Below, piece by piece: positions 27,897 through 36,645 of a stretch of DNA of 64,000 nucleotides. The notes below the pieces were generated by a model that was given only the letters and a program-made list of their open reading frames with translations, made no database searches and was not told the origin of the DNA. The first letter of the stretch is position 1. Every line of letters begins with the position of its first letter. The translations under genes were made by a program, and so were the position numbers. Source of the stretch: JACRLW01 sp046349595 (GTDB taxonomy: Bacteria; Planctomycetota; UBA1135; UBA2386); assembly GCA_046349595.1 (NCBI GenBank), contig JAXMCA010000002.1, positions 1,736,001-1,800,000 on the forward strand, given 5' to 3'.

Positions 27897-28643
27897 ATGA
27901 AGACCAACATCCCCTACCTTCTCCTCGCGATCGGACTCGCGACCGCATGCCCGCGAGGCCAGGATCGCAACGACGCACCGAAGGAGGTGCGTCCGGCGCC
28001 GCGGCAGCGCGCGATCGATGCGCGTCCCGGCCAGATGCGCCCGCAGCCGATGCAGCAGGGCGGCCTCAGCGACCAGATGCGGCAGGCGATCCGCGAAGCG
28101 GTGCACGACGCGATCCGCGAGGAACTCGACCAGCGCCGTGGCGAACGCGGGCCGCAGGGGCAGCGAGCCCAGGGTGGGCGCGGCGAGGGTCAGGGAGCGA
28201 AGGGTCAGGGACGTGGCCCCGGTCGGATGGGGTCAGGACGTGGCCAGGGTGCCGGCTTCGGCATGTTCCGGGGCGGCCCCGGCCCCGGTGCCGGTCCGGG
28301 TGCGATGCGCATGCGCGCAATGATGCGTCTGCACCGCGCCGGTCCCGGCGCGCAAGGCGGGCCGGTCCAGCAGGGCGCACCCGGGATGCGCGGGCCCGGT
28401 GGCATGCAGCAGGGGCCGGGCGGCCGCGGACTCGGCGCACGACTCCGCGACTGGATGGGGCAGCAGGGTGGTCCGCAGCGTCAGGCCGAGGGCCAGCGCG
28501 CACCGCAGGGTCAGGCCGAGGGCCGTCGTGATCCGCAGCAGTTGCGCGATCAGGTGCAGAGGCTGCGCGAGGAGCGCGACCGCCTGCGTGAAGAGGTGCA
28601 GCGCCGGCTGAAGGAGAAGGGCGGTCGCGGCGACACCGAATGA
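27897..28643 (+). CDS. exported low-complexity Gly/Gln/Arg-rich protein, 248 aa
   Basis: ATG 27897 begins a signal-like segment (MKTNIPYLLLAIGLATACPR) that could be a lipoprotein signal with Cys18, although the ATAC lipobox is weak. The next 60 residues are charged. Residues of about 90-200 are extremely rich in Gly, Gln, Arg, Pro and Met with short G-Q-G and G-P-G steps. The last 40 residues form a predicted charged coiled coil (LRDQVQRLREERDRLREEVQ). Such proteins may be extracellular or envelope-bound polyampholytes. No family is recognised. The consistent reading frame with a signal at one end and a coiled coil at the other argues that it is real. Confidence 0.65.
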   Translation: MKTNIPYLLLAIGLATACPRGQDRNDAPKEVRPAPRQRAIDARPGQMRPQPMQQGGLSDQMRQAIREAVHDAIREELDQRRGERGPQGQRAQGGRGEGQGAKGQGRGPGRMGSGRGQGAGFGMFRGGPGPGAGPGAMRMRAMMRLHRAGPGAQGGPVQQGAPGMRGPGGMQQGPGGRGLGARLRDWMGQQGGPQRQAEGQRAPQGQAEGRRDPQQLRDQVQRLREERDRLREEVQRRLKEKGGRGDTE

Positions 28644-28738
28644 GGCCCTGATCCGGTTCGTTCGTACCCTCGATCCCGGTCGGATGGCCGGGATCGGCAT
28701 GTACGGGGGAGCCGCGGCGAGATCCGTCGCGCCGTCGC

Positions 28739-28744
28739 TAGGAT
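28739..28744 (+). promoter_or_regulatory. putative -10 element (TAGGAT) of the aspartylglucosaminidase gene
   Basis: TAGGAT ends eight bases before ATG 28753 in otherwise GC-rich sequence, leaving no room for a Shine-Dalgarno. No convincing -35 is visible. It fits a TANNNT-type -10 with an almost leaderless transcript. Confidence 0.45.
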
Positions 28745-28752
28745 CCCGCGCC

Positions 28753-29724
28753 ATGTTCCGTCGACGTCGCGGTTGGTGCCTTCTCGCCTGGTCCTCGATG
28801 TCCGTCGGGCTGCTCGCGGCCTGCGCAGGCGGGGCACCGTCGCGAGCGACGGTCGGCGACGGTCCCCTGCTGATCGCCACCTGGCCCTTCGGTCGGATCG
28901 CGACCGATCACGCTCGCGAAGCTCTGCTCGCGGGTCGCGCGCCCCTCGATGCGGTCGAAGCCGGGATTCGCGAGATCGAGCGGCTCAGCTCGGACGGCTC
29001 GGTCGGCCTGGGTGGGCGTCCCAACGCAGCGGGCTATCCGCAACTCGACGCCTGCATCATGGACGGCGCAGGCCATCGCGCCGGCAGCGTCGCCGGAATG
29101 GAGGGCATCGTGCACCCGATCACCGCCGCGCGGCACGTGATGGAGGACACCCGCCACGTGATGCTGGTGGGCGAAGGAGCGCGCTGGTTCGCCCTCGAGA
29201 AGGGGCTCGAGACCATCGATGTGAAGCCGTACGAGTCGATGAAGGAGGCTTGGATCACGCGTGGCGCAGACACCGTGAAGAAGACGGACGGCCACGACAC
29301 CGTCGCGCTGCTCGTGCTGGGAGCCGATGGCCGCATCGCCGGAGGTTGCTCGACCAGCGGCGCAGGTAACAAGCTGCCCGGCCGCGTCGGCGATTCACCG
29401 ATCCTCGGCTCCGGGCTCTACGTCGACGGCGAGGTCGGTGCGGCCGGCGCGACCGGCATCGGCGAGAACGTGATGCGCTGGTGCGCGACCTACCAGATCG
29501 TCGAGTCGATGCGCCTGGGCATGGACCCGCAGACCGCGTGCGAGGAGGAGATCCATCGCATCGCGAAGCACGACCCGCGTGGTTACCAACTCGACATCTG
29601 CTTCGTCGCGCTCGACAAGCAGGGGCGCTTCGGTGCCGCGGCGTCGAACCAGACCTTCCCCTTCGCGGTGGCGACCGCCGAGGGCAGCCGTCTGCTCAGC
29701 GTTCCTGCGGTGAAACCGCGCTGA
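28753..29724 (+). CDS. N4-(beta-N-acetylglucosaminyl)-L-asparaginase (aspartylglucosaminidase) lipoprotein, 323 aa
   Basis: This Ntn-hydrolase cleaves the bond between asparagine and N-acetylglucosamine in glycoprotein remnants. The precursor self-cleaves before the catalytic Thr: T183 in GHDTVALLVLGADGRIAGG matches the invariant HDT of the family. Other sites are GCSTSG (about 198-203) and the substrate-binding segment RVGDSPILGSGLY followed by TGIGENVM. ATG 28753 gives a basic start and a lipobox LAAC with Cys24, so the enzyme is probably a lipoprotein. The open frame from 28684 is longer but lacks a signal layout. It is followed by a convergent lipoprotein gene eight bases away. Role: likely scavenging of glycosylated asparagine. 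Confidence 0.92.
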   Translation: MFRRRRGWCLLAWSSMSVGLLAACAGGAPSRATVGDGPLLIATWPFGRIATDHAREALLAGRAPLDAVEAGIREIERLSSDGSVGLGGRPNAAGYPQLDACIMDGAGHRAGSVAGMEGIVHPITAARHVMEDTRHVMLVGEGARWFALEKGLETIDVKPYESMKEAWITRGADTVKKTDGHDTVALLVLGADGRIAGGCSTSGAGNKLPGRVGDSPILGSGLYVDGEVGAAGATGIGENVMRWCATYQIVESMRLGMDPQTACEEEIHRIAKHDPRGYQLDICFVALDKQGRFGAAASNQTFPFAVATAEGSRLLSVPAVKPR

Positions 29725-29732
29725 ACGCGCGA

Positions 29733-30779
29733 TCAGCGTGGATCGCCGAGGTCGTAGGCATCGGTGGCCGTCAGCAGCACGCGGAAGCTGCCGACGTTGT
29801 TCTGCCAGTGCTCGTTGTCGTTGATCGCGTAGTAGAGGCGGCCGGCCGGCAATCCGGCCTTCTCGAGGTGACGGCCGGCGAACCAGCGTTCGCCCTCGGT
29901 GCCCACGCGCCCCAGGATGGAGCCCCAGCGGAAGCCCTCCTGCAGTCTGCGCTTGCCGGGCAGTGGATCGTGGATCCCGTCGGGATCGGTCGCCCAGCCG
30001 TCCTCGTCGTACGAGAGGCGGACGAAGCCATCGGCATCCGAACGCAGACTCGATCCGCTGGTGAGCGCCACGCCGGTGTCGAGGAAGGCGACGTAGGTGC
30101 AGTCGCGCATCGCGTCGAGTTCGAAGGTCTTCTCGATGTGCGCACGACGGATCGCGAGGCGACGCACCTGGTCGATCGGGATCCGATGTGATGCGCCGTC
30201 GGGAGTGTCGACACGGAACTCCGGGGTGTCGACATGGCCGCGCAGCGCGGATCCGTCGGCGAGCCGGATCAGGTCGGCGCCGCGGTCCATGCGATCGGCG
30301 CGCCCGGGGATCAGCCGCGCGAAGAGTCGATAGCGCGGATCCGGCTCGTGGCCGTCGCGATCCTCGAAGCTCCGCAGCAGCGGCGTGATCGCGGGCAGTC
30401 CGATGTCGGTCAGTTCGGCGACCGCGGCTTCGGTCGTGCGGACGTCCGTCGCGTCGAGTTGCGCGAGATCCGCCACGATCCGCGTGTCCTCCCACGCACT
30501 CGTGGCTGCGGCGCGGTGGAACGACAGCAGGTCACCGGCCGCGATCGACCGTGCGGCGCCGTCCTCGCCCCTGATCGCGAGCGTCGCCGCGCGCAGCGTT
30601 CCTTCGATCGTGCTGCCGTCGGTCAGGCGAACCTGCGCGACCCGATCGGCGGTTTCGCTCGAGGTCGCGTCGGGCGACCCGGCGCAGGCCGACAGCGCGA
30701 TCGCGACGGCGACGGCTCCAGAAACGAAGAACCCGGTGCGGCGGTGGCCGCACCGGGTGGCAGTTCGCTCGAGCATCAC
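29733..30779 (-). CDS. lipoprotein with PA-IL/LecA-like C-terminal domain, 348 aa
   Basis: The N-terminus is a basic signal peptide with a good lipobox (ALSAC). Two copies of a small beta motif follow, VRLTDGSTIEGTL (about residue 50) and IRLADGSALRGHV (about 170), each followed by a stretch ending in a hydrophobic RRL or SFHR. Such DGS-x-x-G repeats are common in planctomycete envelope proteins. The last 120 residues resemble a PA-IL-type beta-sandwich: TGVALTSGSSLRSDADGFV, GSILGRVG, and RLYYAINDNEHWQNNVGSF. That fold binds galactose with calcium in Pseudomonas LecA. Carbohydrate binding here is inference. A strong hairpin lies in its first codons (30732-30759). Confidence 0.75.
   Translation of the reverse strand: MMLERTATRCGHRRTGFFVSGAVAVAIALSACAGSPDATSSETADRVAQVRLTDGSTIEGTLRAATLAIRGEDGAARSIAAGDLLSFHRAAATSAWEDTRIVADLAQLDATDVRTTEAAVAELTDIGLPAITPLLRSFEDRDGHEPDPRYRLFARLIPGRADRMDRGADLIRLADGSALRGHVDTPEFRVDTPDGASHRIPIDQVRRLAIRRAHIEKTFELDAMRDCTYVAFLDTGVALTSGSSLRSDADGFVRLSYDEDGWATDPDGIHDPLPGKRRLQEGFRWGSILGRVGTEGERWFAGRHLEKAGLPAGRLYYAINDNEHWQNNVGSFRVLLTATDAYDLGDPR
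30732..30759 (-). terminator. intrinsic-terminator-like hairpin inside the 5' end of the lipoprotein gene
   Basis: On the minus strand a perfect 12-bp stem (ACCCGGTGCGGC and its complement, 4-base loop) is followed by TTCTTCGTTTCT. It lies 28 bases after the subtilase stop codon, so it is well placed to end that message. It falls within codons about 7-16 of the downstream lipoprotein gene, so it could also attenuate read-through into that gene. Confidence 0.6.
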
Positions 30780-30786
30780 GCTCAGG

Positions 30787-33057
30787 TCAGAAGACCAGGA
30801 AGGAGAGGACGTTCGTCGACTCCAGCGGGAGCGTGATGTTCAGCGGGTCCAGGTGGATGCCCTGGATGTAGTAGTTGCCGGTCGGGATGCTCGTCGGGAA
30901 GGTGAAGGGCACCAGCGCGTAGCCGTCCCCGTTGAGCGGGTAGAACCCGATCGTGAACAGCGCCGTGAAGTTGTCGGCGATGCCGAGGTTCACGATGCCG
31001 GGCAGCACGCTGGGCAGGTTGCTGAACGACACGTAGAGGAGCACGCCCCAGTTCGCGTCGCCGATCGCCGAGATGTTCAGCGGCGTCCCACGCAACGCGA
31101 AGGCGTTTGCCGCGAGGTTGGCCGGGTGTGCGCCGTCGATGCGGATCGTCAGGACGTTGCTGCTGCCGGTGATGTTGTGGACCGACACCGGGATCGCGGT
31201 GCCGATCGGGGCCGGAGTCGGCAGCGTGAAGGTGATCTGCGTCGGATTGACGACCGTGAACGTCCCGAGCTGGAGCGCTCCGAGGTCGATGCGATCGATC
31301 GACTCGAAGGTGCCGTTCAGCGTCACCGTCGCGTGCGAGTTGTTGGTGGTCTGCGTCGGCGTCAGCGAGGTGAGCGTCGGCAGCTGCGGCGGGGTGTCGG
31401 TGAAGCCCGCGACCGCGACCGGCAGCGAGGAGCGCACCGCGGTGCCGGCCCAGGTCAGCTCGGCGGTGTAGGTGATGCCACCGGTGGCCGTGAAGGTCAC
31501 GCGCTCCCAGCTGTTGAGCGTGCTGAGCGACGATGCGACCAGCGTCGCGCCGTTGTAGATGCGCAGATCGACGTTGTCGAAGTTCGCGCCGGCGGGGTGC
31601 ATCCACGCCAGGGAGACGCGCATCGTGCGCGTGGTGGGCACCGAGAAGTTGCGGCGCTCCACGCGGCTGGCGGGCAGCATCGTCACGGTGAAGTAGTCAC
31701 CGGCGAGGGCCTGCACGACGGACGCATCGCAGTCCATCACGCCGGTGCCGTAGTTGTTCGGATCGTTCTGTGTACCCTTCGTGGTGTTGAGCAGGAGCGC
31801 CTTGGCCTCGATCGCCGACATCGTCGGCACGGCCTGACGCAGCAGCGCGCCGCCGCCGGAGATCATCGGAGACGCCATCGACGTTCCGCTCAGCGAGGTG
31901 CCGGCGGTCGAGTCGAGCAGGATCGACGTCACGCTGACGCCGACGCCCATGATGTCGGGATAGCTGCGGCCGAAGCTCGACAGCGGGCCGCGCGCCGAGA
32001 ACGACGCGACGGTCAGGGTGTTCTTGTTGACCGCGCCGCAGGCCAGGCCGTTCCACACGTTCTGGCTGGCGGTCGTGTTGGTGCCGCCGTTGCCGGCCGC
32101 GCAGCAGCACAGCACGTCGGCGCTCAGCGCGGTGCTGTCGAGCGCCATCTGGATCGAGTCCGTCAGGCTCGGCGAACCCGAGAAGGAGTTGTTGGCGACC
32201 TTGATGTTGTGAGCCACGCGCTGCGCGGCGACGGTCTGCCACGCCGAGACCAGGGCGGCGCTGGACGCCGAGCCCGAGCCCGAACCGGAGCCGACGATCT
32301 TGATGCCGACGATCCAGGTGCCCTTCGCGAGGCCGCGGTAGGCGCTGTCATCGCTGCCGACCGATCCGCTGACGTGCGAGCCGTGCCCGTTCTCGTCCTC
32401 GGTGCCGGTGCCGCTCGTGCCGAACACGGCCTTCAGGCGGCTGCCACCGATGCCGCCACCGGTGGTGTTGGCGGTGTTGCCGCCGGGGAAGTAGGCGCGG
32501 TTCGGGACGCCGGTGCCCTGGAAGCTGCCATCGACGCCGGTGTCGATCACCGCGACCGACAGGCCGGAGCCCGTGATGAGCTGGCCGAGACCGTTGGTCC
32601 GCGTCTCCGCGGTCACCGCATTGTGATTCGAGGCGTTGCGCGCCGTGTTGTTGAGCGCCTCGTGGTAGCTGTTGGGCTCCACGACTTCGATGTTCGGCAG
32701 CGCCTTCAGTGCATCGAGCTTGTCGCTGGTGATGTTCTCCACGCAGGCGGCATTGATGATCCACCACTGCTCGTTGACGCGACCGCCGAGCTTCTCGACC
32801 GCGGCGACGAAGGGCGCCTGGTCGGCGCGCACCGCGGCCTCCATGTTCGCCACGATCTGCGCGACTTCCTGCGCCGACTTGCCGAGGCGGATGGCCGCAC
32901 TGAACTCTTCGAGGTCGAACGAGCGCGCCTGGAAGCGGACGATGTAGCTGTTGGGAACGACTTGGGGTTGTGCGGCGACGGCCGGGATCGGCTCTTGCGC
33001 CGTCACACCCGCGACAGTGCCGACAGCGAGGGCCAGGCACAGCAAGGGATGACGCAT
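30787..33057 (-). CDS. secreted subtilisin-like serine protease (S8), 756 aa
   Basis: This is an exported endopeptidase. A signal peptide (1-20, ending VTAQ) is followed by an inhibitor-I9-type propeptide region (about 35-135). The catalytic domain then shows D172 in VAVIDTGVDGS, H225 in NGHGSHVSG, the oxyanion N323 in AAGNGG and S393 in GTSMASP. The triad is complete. After about residue 480 come a proprotein-convertase P-like beta domain (FNVDLRIYNGATLVASSLS region), an IPT/TIG-like domain (PTLTSLTPTQTTNNSHATV) and a C-terminal beta module. ATG 33057 is preferred over the frame reaching 33225. Three adjacent cysteines (LCCCAAG) just before the oxyanion loop are unusual. The gene is followed by the hairpin at 30732-30759. 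Confidence 0.93.
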   Translation of the reverse strand: MRHPLLCLALAVGTVAGVTAQEPIPAVAAQPQVVPNSYIVRFQARSFDLEEFSAAIRLGKSAQEVAQIVANMEAAVRADQAPFVAAVEKLGGRVNEQWWIINAACVENITSDKLDALKALPNIEVVEPNSYHEALNNTARNASNHNAVTAETRTNGLGQLITGSGLSVAVIDTGVDGSFQGTGVPNRAYFPGGNTANTTGGGIGGSRLKAVFGTSGTGTEDENGHGSHVSGSVGSDDSAYRGLAKGTWIVGIKIVGSGSGSGSASSAALVSAWQTVAAQRVAHNIKVANNSFSGSPSLTDSIQMALDSTALSADVLCCCAAGNGGTNTTASQNVWNGLACGAVNKNTLTVASFSARGPLSSFGRSYPDIMGVGVSVTSILLDSTAGTSLSGTSMASPMISGGGALLRQAVPTMSAIEAKALLLNTTKGTQNDPNNYGTGVMDCDASVVQALAGDYFTVTMLPASRVERRNFSVPTTRTMRVSLAWMHPAGANFDNVDLRIYNGATLVASSLSTLNSWERVTFTATGGITYTAELTWAGTAVRSSLPVAVAGFTDTPPQLPTLTSLTPTQTTNNSHATVTLNGTFESIDRIDLGALQLGTFTVVNPTQITFTLPTPAPIGTAIPVSVHNITGSSNVLTIRIDGAHPANLAANAFALRGTPLNISAIGDANWGVLLYVSFSNLPSVLPGIVNLGIADNFTALFTIGFYPLNGDGYALVPFTFPTSIPTGNYYIQGIHLDPLNITLPLESTNVLSFLVF

Positions 33058-33312
33058 CACGATTCTCACGAGGTGGGTTGGGAGAAAGGGCAGCCCGGGG
33101 AGCATACATCGCGGGGACAGCGACGGGCATCGCGGACGATCGTCGGATCCCGTCCCGCGCTTGCGGTCTTGCGTGTCGCTCCTGCCGATCGGGACGGCCC
33201 CTTGCCATCGCCGACCCGTGATCACGACGAACCCGCCGCGGCTCGAGTGCGTCGCTGCGACGGTCCCGCCGGGGGACTCCGTCGTGCTGAGCCCGCCGCG
33301 AGCTCGTCGCGA

Positions 33313-33948
33313 TCAGACCGGAGTCGCCCCGATGCCGCATCGCGCCGCGAGGTCCATTAGCCAGCGACAGGTCTCTCCGGTGCGGCCCGGTAGCCCCGAA
33401 GTTCCCCACACCACGACCAAGGCGCGATGCGTCCCTTCGCCGGTCTTCGTGCGTTGCGCGTCCTTCACCGCATTCGCGCAGGGTCCCGCGGAGTCGCACA
33501 GGCAGATCAGTCGGCCGACATCGATCTCCTGGCCGCTCGCGTTGAAGACGTACTTCGCGTCCGGATCGGCGACGACGATCGACAGCGGTCCGCTGGTGCG
33601 CTCGAGGTCCACGACGCTGATCGGCAAGCCCGAGTGCAGCGAGACGGCATTGCCCAGATCGACGAGCAGGTTGATCGTGCCGAGGCGTCCCTCCTCGCGG
33701 GCACGCAGCAGGTACTCCGACGACGGCTTGCTCCTCCCCGTCGGCTTGAAACCCGACGCGCGCAACAGATCGCGGACCTGCGCGCGCACCTCGTCGTCGC
33801 TCACCAAGTGGGGCGTGACGGTGCCGTCGAGCAGCCCGGCGAGCACGGGGTTCGCATCGCGGTCGCCGGGCAGTCGAGCGACTTCGAGGAGGACCAGGCC
33901 GACGTCGAGCAGGGGATGTGCGGCGACGGCGATCGGCGGGATCGGCAT
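33313..33948 (-). CDS. B3/B4 tRNA-binding domain protein, 211 aa
   Basis: This stand-alone protein carries the B3/B4 domain known from the beta subunit of phenylalanyl-tRNA synthetase, where it helps edit mischarged tRNA. The telling segment is SSEYLLRAREEGRLGTINLL followed by VDLGNAVSLHSGLPISVVDL, then SIVVADPDAKYVFNASGQEI and a C-terminal stretch with RALVVVWGTSG. It has no signal peptide and is presumably cytoplasmic. Free-standing members may deacylate mischarged tRNA or amino-acid derivatives, but this is not established. It lies 24 bases upstream of nothing related: the next minus-strand gene is the FG-GAP gene's end on the far side. Confidence 0.85.
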   Translation of the reverse strand: MPIPPIAVAAHPLLDVGLVLLEVARLPGDRDANPVLAGLLDGTVTPHLVSDDEVRAQVRDLLRASGFKPTGRSKPSSEYLLRAREEGRLGTINLLVDLGNAVSLHSGLPISVVDLERTSGPLSIVVADPDAKYVFNASGQEIDVGRLICLCDSAGPCANAVKDAQRTKTGEGTHRALVVVWGTSGLPGRTGETCRWLMDLAARCGIGATPV

Positions 33949-33972
33949 CCCGCCGAGTATGTCGCGCGGCGA

Positions 33973-36561
33973 TCAGCGGAACGACGTGGCGAGGCCGTTG
34001 GTCGCGGCGATCTCCGCGTGCACGACGTCGAGCACGTAGGCCTGGCTGAACAGGGTCGCCTGCGACAGTCCGGGCGGCGCGACCAACGGCAAGGCGAGGT
34101 CGCCCACTCCCAGGGCGCCCGCCGCACCATCGGTCGATCCTGCGGCGAGGACCACCGGCGTGTCGACCAGCCCGACGAGCCCCGGTAGCGGCCAATCGCG
34201 GACCGCGGCCGGTGCAGCACCGATCGCCAGCGCCACCGGCGATCCGCCGACAGCTCCGCTGAGGAGCAGTTCGAAACCCTGCCCGGCGGCGAATGGACCG
34301 CGTGCGCCGAGGGTCGGCGCGTAGCCGTCGTGCGTCGTCGAGGACACGCCGTACTGCAGGCGGAAGCCGTCACGCATCGGCACGCGCGCGGCGCCGCGTG
34401 TCACCGCGGTCCTGCCGAGCGCATCGAGATCGCCGTCGCCGTCGACGTCGACGAGCGGCCCGCTGATGTCGGCCACCTGGACCAGGTTGCGCGGGTAGGC
34501 GCCGGCGCCGTCGCCGAACAGCATCAGCACGGAGTGTGCTCCGTCGTTCACGCTCCCGGGCCACACCAGCAGATCGTTGTTGCCGTCGCCGTCCAGGTCG
34601 GCGATCGCCACGCCGAGATCGCGGTTCGGATCGGAGACCAGGGAGCGCACGGTCGACATGCTGAACTGACGGCTGCCGCGGTACGAGACGACGCGCACCT
34701 CGTAGGGCGAGTGCCCTTGGCGGTAGGCCAGCTCGAGTCGACCGTCGTGATCGAGGTCGCCGAGCGCGACGGTGTCCACGGTCGGCGAGATGTCGAAGCT
34801 CGTGTTCGCCCAGCCGATCGTGAAGGTGCCGGAGCCGTTGCCGAACCAGATCCCGAAGTCGGTGACGACGTCGACATGGCCATCGCCGTCGAAGTCGGCG
34901 GTCGCCATCGGCACGCCGAGGTTGAGCTGCGTCGGTCCTTCGCTGAGATGTCCCTGCCCGTCGTTCCACCACATGCGTGCAAACGCCTGGAAGGACTGCG
35001 TGGAACCGGTGAGCACGTCGAGATCGCCGTCGCCGTCGAAGTCGGCCACCACGTGGCGACGGTCGAAGGCTCCGGTCGGCACGCTGTCGAGCATCGAGCG
35101 CGTGGTCGCGTAGCCGCCGTCGACGAAGGCTCCGCCGCCGAGGTTCAGCAGGAGTCGCATGCCGCTGACCACGGTGCCGGTCATGTGCACGACGATGCGG
35201 TCCTCGTCCCCGTCGCCGTCGAGGTCGCCGCGGATGCCGTCGTGCTCGAAGGTGGAGCCGCTCGGCGGCGGGGGGAATCGCAGGCTTCCGAGTCGGAGCG
35301 CTCCGGAGCCGTCGTTGCGCAGCACCTGTGCGCCCGGCAGGCTGAGGTCGGGATCGCCGTCGCGGTCGACGTCGCTGGTGCGCAGCGGCGATGCCAAGGT
35401 CACGGTCGGGAGATCCGGCTGTGTGTCGAAGCCGAAGTTGCTGTGGCCGAACCAGATCGCGCGGCCGGCGACGAGGTCCGGAGTGCTGTCGTGATCGACG
35501 TCGGCGACGCCCGCGAGGTGGAACGCGCCGAGACCCTCCATCGTGGTGGCGGGCGCGAACTCGCCGCCGCCGCGGTTGATCGAGATGTGGAAGGTCGAAG
35601 GGCGGTTGTTCACCGCACTCCCGGGACCGCCACCTCCACAGCACACGCCGTCGAGATCGCCGTCGCCGTCGATGTCGGACAGGCCGGTCGCCGGACCACC
35701 GAAGCGCCGTCCCTCGACCTGGAACAGGTTGGGTTGCAGGCAACGCGCCACCACGTAGGTGCCCGCCTCGGCGAACACGCACAGGTCACCGTCGCCGTCG
35801 CCGTCGATGTCGCCGAACACCGGCATCGGATCCTCGCTCGGCATCACGCCGTGCTGGATGGTCAGGGTCTGAACGAGGGCGATGCCGTTCCAATGCAGGA
35901 TCGCGAAGGCCCCGGACATCGGCAGGATCAGCTCCGCGCGCCCGTCGCCGTCGACGTCGCCCTGCATCAGGGTCGTGGCGCCGATCGCGTAGCTGCCGAT
36001 CGCCGCGTAGCTGCCGCCGTCATTGCGGAACACGCGGACCGAGTTGCCGCCGGCGAGAGCCAGATCGAGGTCGCCGTCGCCATCGAGATCGGCGAGCTTC
36101 GCATCGGTCACCGGCACGCTCTCGTGCCAGGTCGAGTTGATCTGCAGGCCGAGGTATCGGAAGCCGTTCAGCCAACCGATGGGGAAGGTGAAGATCGAGA
36201 CCTGGTCGTCGAAGGTGAGCACCGCATCGTCGCCGGGTGACGCGTCGATCGGGCCGACGTCGATCGCCCAGCGCGTGCCGGCTCCGCCGTTCGAGAGGAT
36301 CGACATCGAGCTGGACGAGTCGATGGCCCCCGTTCCGTCGTTGTGCAGCACCTGGATGTGTCCCCGGGTGTAGACGTTGTCGAGATCCCAGTACCAACCG
36401 AGGTAGTCGACGGTGCCGTCGGCATCGAAATCACCGAGGTTGGTCACCGCGAGCGTGGAGTTGAACGCGACCTGCGGTGCGTCGAAGGGCAGCGGAACGT
36501 GCTGCGCCGTCGCGAGAGCCGACAGGGAGAGACCGACGAGACCAGGGAGATGGACGCGCAT
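33973..36561 (-). CDS. secreted FG-GAP/VCBS repeat protein, 862 aa
   Basis: A signal peptide (LVGLSLSALATAQHV) opens a long chain of FG-GAP-type repeats. I count about 13 calcium-binding loops of the form D-x-D-x-D-G, such as GDFDADGTVDYL, ADLDGDGDLDLAL, SDIDGDGDLDGVC, GDLDHDGRLELAY and VDVDGDGDLDALG. This predicts one or two beta-propellers stabilised by calcium. The last 130 residues form a separate module of a kind seen in other large secreted proteins of this window (ending with TLFSQAYVLDVV and then IAATNGLATSFR). ATG 36561 is chosen because it begins the signal peptide. The GTCGCC-rich DNA tracts are simply Asp-Gly-Asp codons read in reverse. Likely an envelope or extracellular protein that binds polymers or other proteins. 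Confidence 0.92.
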   Translation of the reverse strand: MRVHLPGLVGLSLSALATAQHVPLPFDAPQVAFNSTLAVTNLGDFDADGTVDYLGWYWDLDNVYTRGHIQVLHNDGTGAIDSSSSMSILSNGGAGTRWAIDVGPIDASPGDDAVLTFDDQVSIFTFPIGWLNGFRYLGLQINSTWHESVPVTDAKLADLDGDGDLDLALAGGNSVRVFRNDGGSYAAIGSYAIGATTLMQGDVDGDGRAELILPMSGAFAILHWNGIALVQTLTIQHGVMPSEDPMPVFGDIDGDGDGDLCVFAEAGTYVVARCLQPNLFQVEGRRFGGPATGLSDIDGDGDLDGVCCGGGGPGSAVNNRPSTFHISINRGGGEFAPATTMEGLGAFHLAGVADVDHDSTPDLVAGRAIWFGHSNFGFDTQPDLPTVTLASPLRTSDVDRDGDPDLSLPGAQVLRNDGSGALRLGSLRFPPPPSGSTFEHDGIRGDLDGDGDEDRIVVHMTGTVVSGMRLLLNLGGGAFVDGGYATTRSMLDSVPTGAFDRRHVVADFDGDGDLDVLTGSTQSFQAFARMWWNDGQGHLSEGPTQLNLGVPMATADFDGDGHVDVVTDFGIWFGNGSGTFTIGWANTSFDISPTVDTVALGDLDHDGRLELAYRQGHSPYEVRVVSYRGSRQFSMSTVRSLVSDPNRDLGVAIADLDGDGNNDLLVWPGSVNDGAHSVLMLFGDGAGAYPRNLVQVADISGPLVDVDGDGDLDALGRTAVTRGAARVPMRDGFRLQYGVSSTTHDGYAPTLGARGPFAAGQGFELLLSGAVGGSPVALAIGAAPAAVRDWPLPGLVGLVDTPVVLAAGSTDGAAGALGVGDLALPLVAPPGLSQATLFSQAYVLDVVHAEIAATNGLATSFR

Positions 36562-36627
36562 GCTTGCGGGTTCCGGGATCGGGGCAGGCAAGAGTGGGGT
36601 GCCGGATGTTGCCGGGAAAGCCCCGTG

Positions 36628-36643
36628 AGGGTTCGCGAACCCT
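36628..36643 (-). terminator. palindrome just after the sigma-fusion gene stop, possible weak terminator
   Basis: AGGGTTCGCGAACCCT is a perfect 16-base palindrome two bases beyond the stop codon at 36646. It can form a 6-bp stem with a CGCG loop on the minus strand, but no run of T follows. It could be a terminator stem or a protein-binding site. Confidence 0.35.
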
Positions 36644-36645
36644 GT

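Noticed and set aside
34430..36440. Apparent GTCGCCGTCG microsatellite-like DNA repeats
   Set aside because: They are codons for Asp-Gly-Asp calcium loops in the FG-GAP protein, not an independent repeat array.
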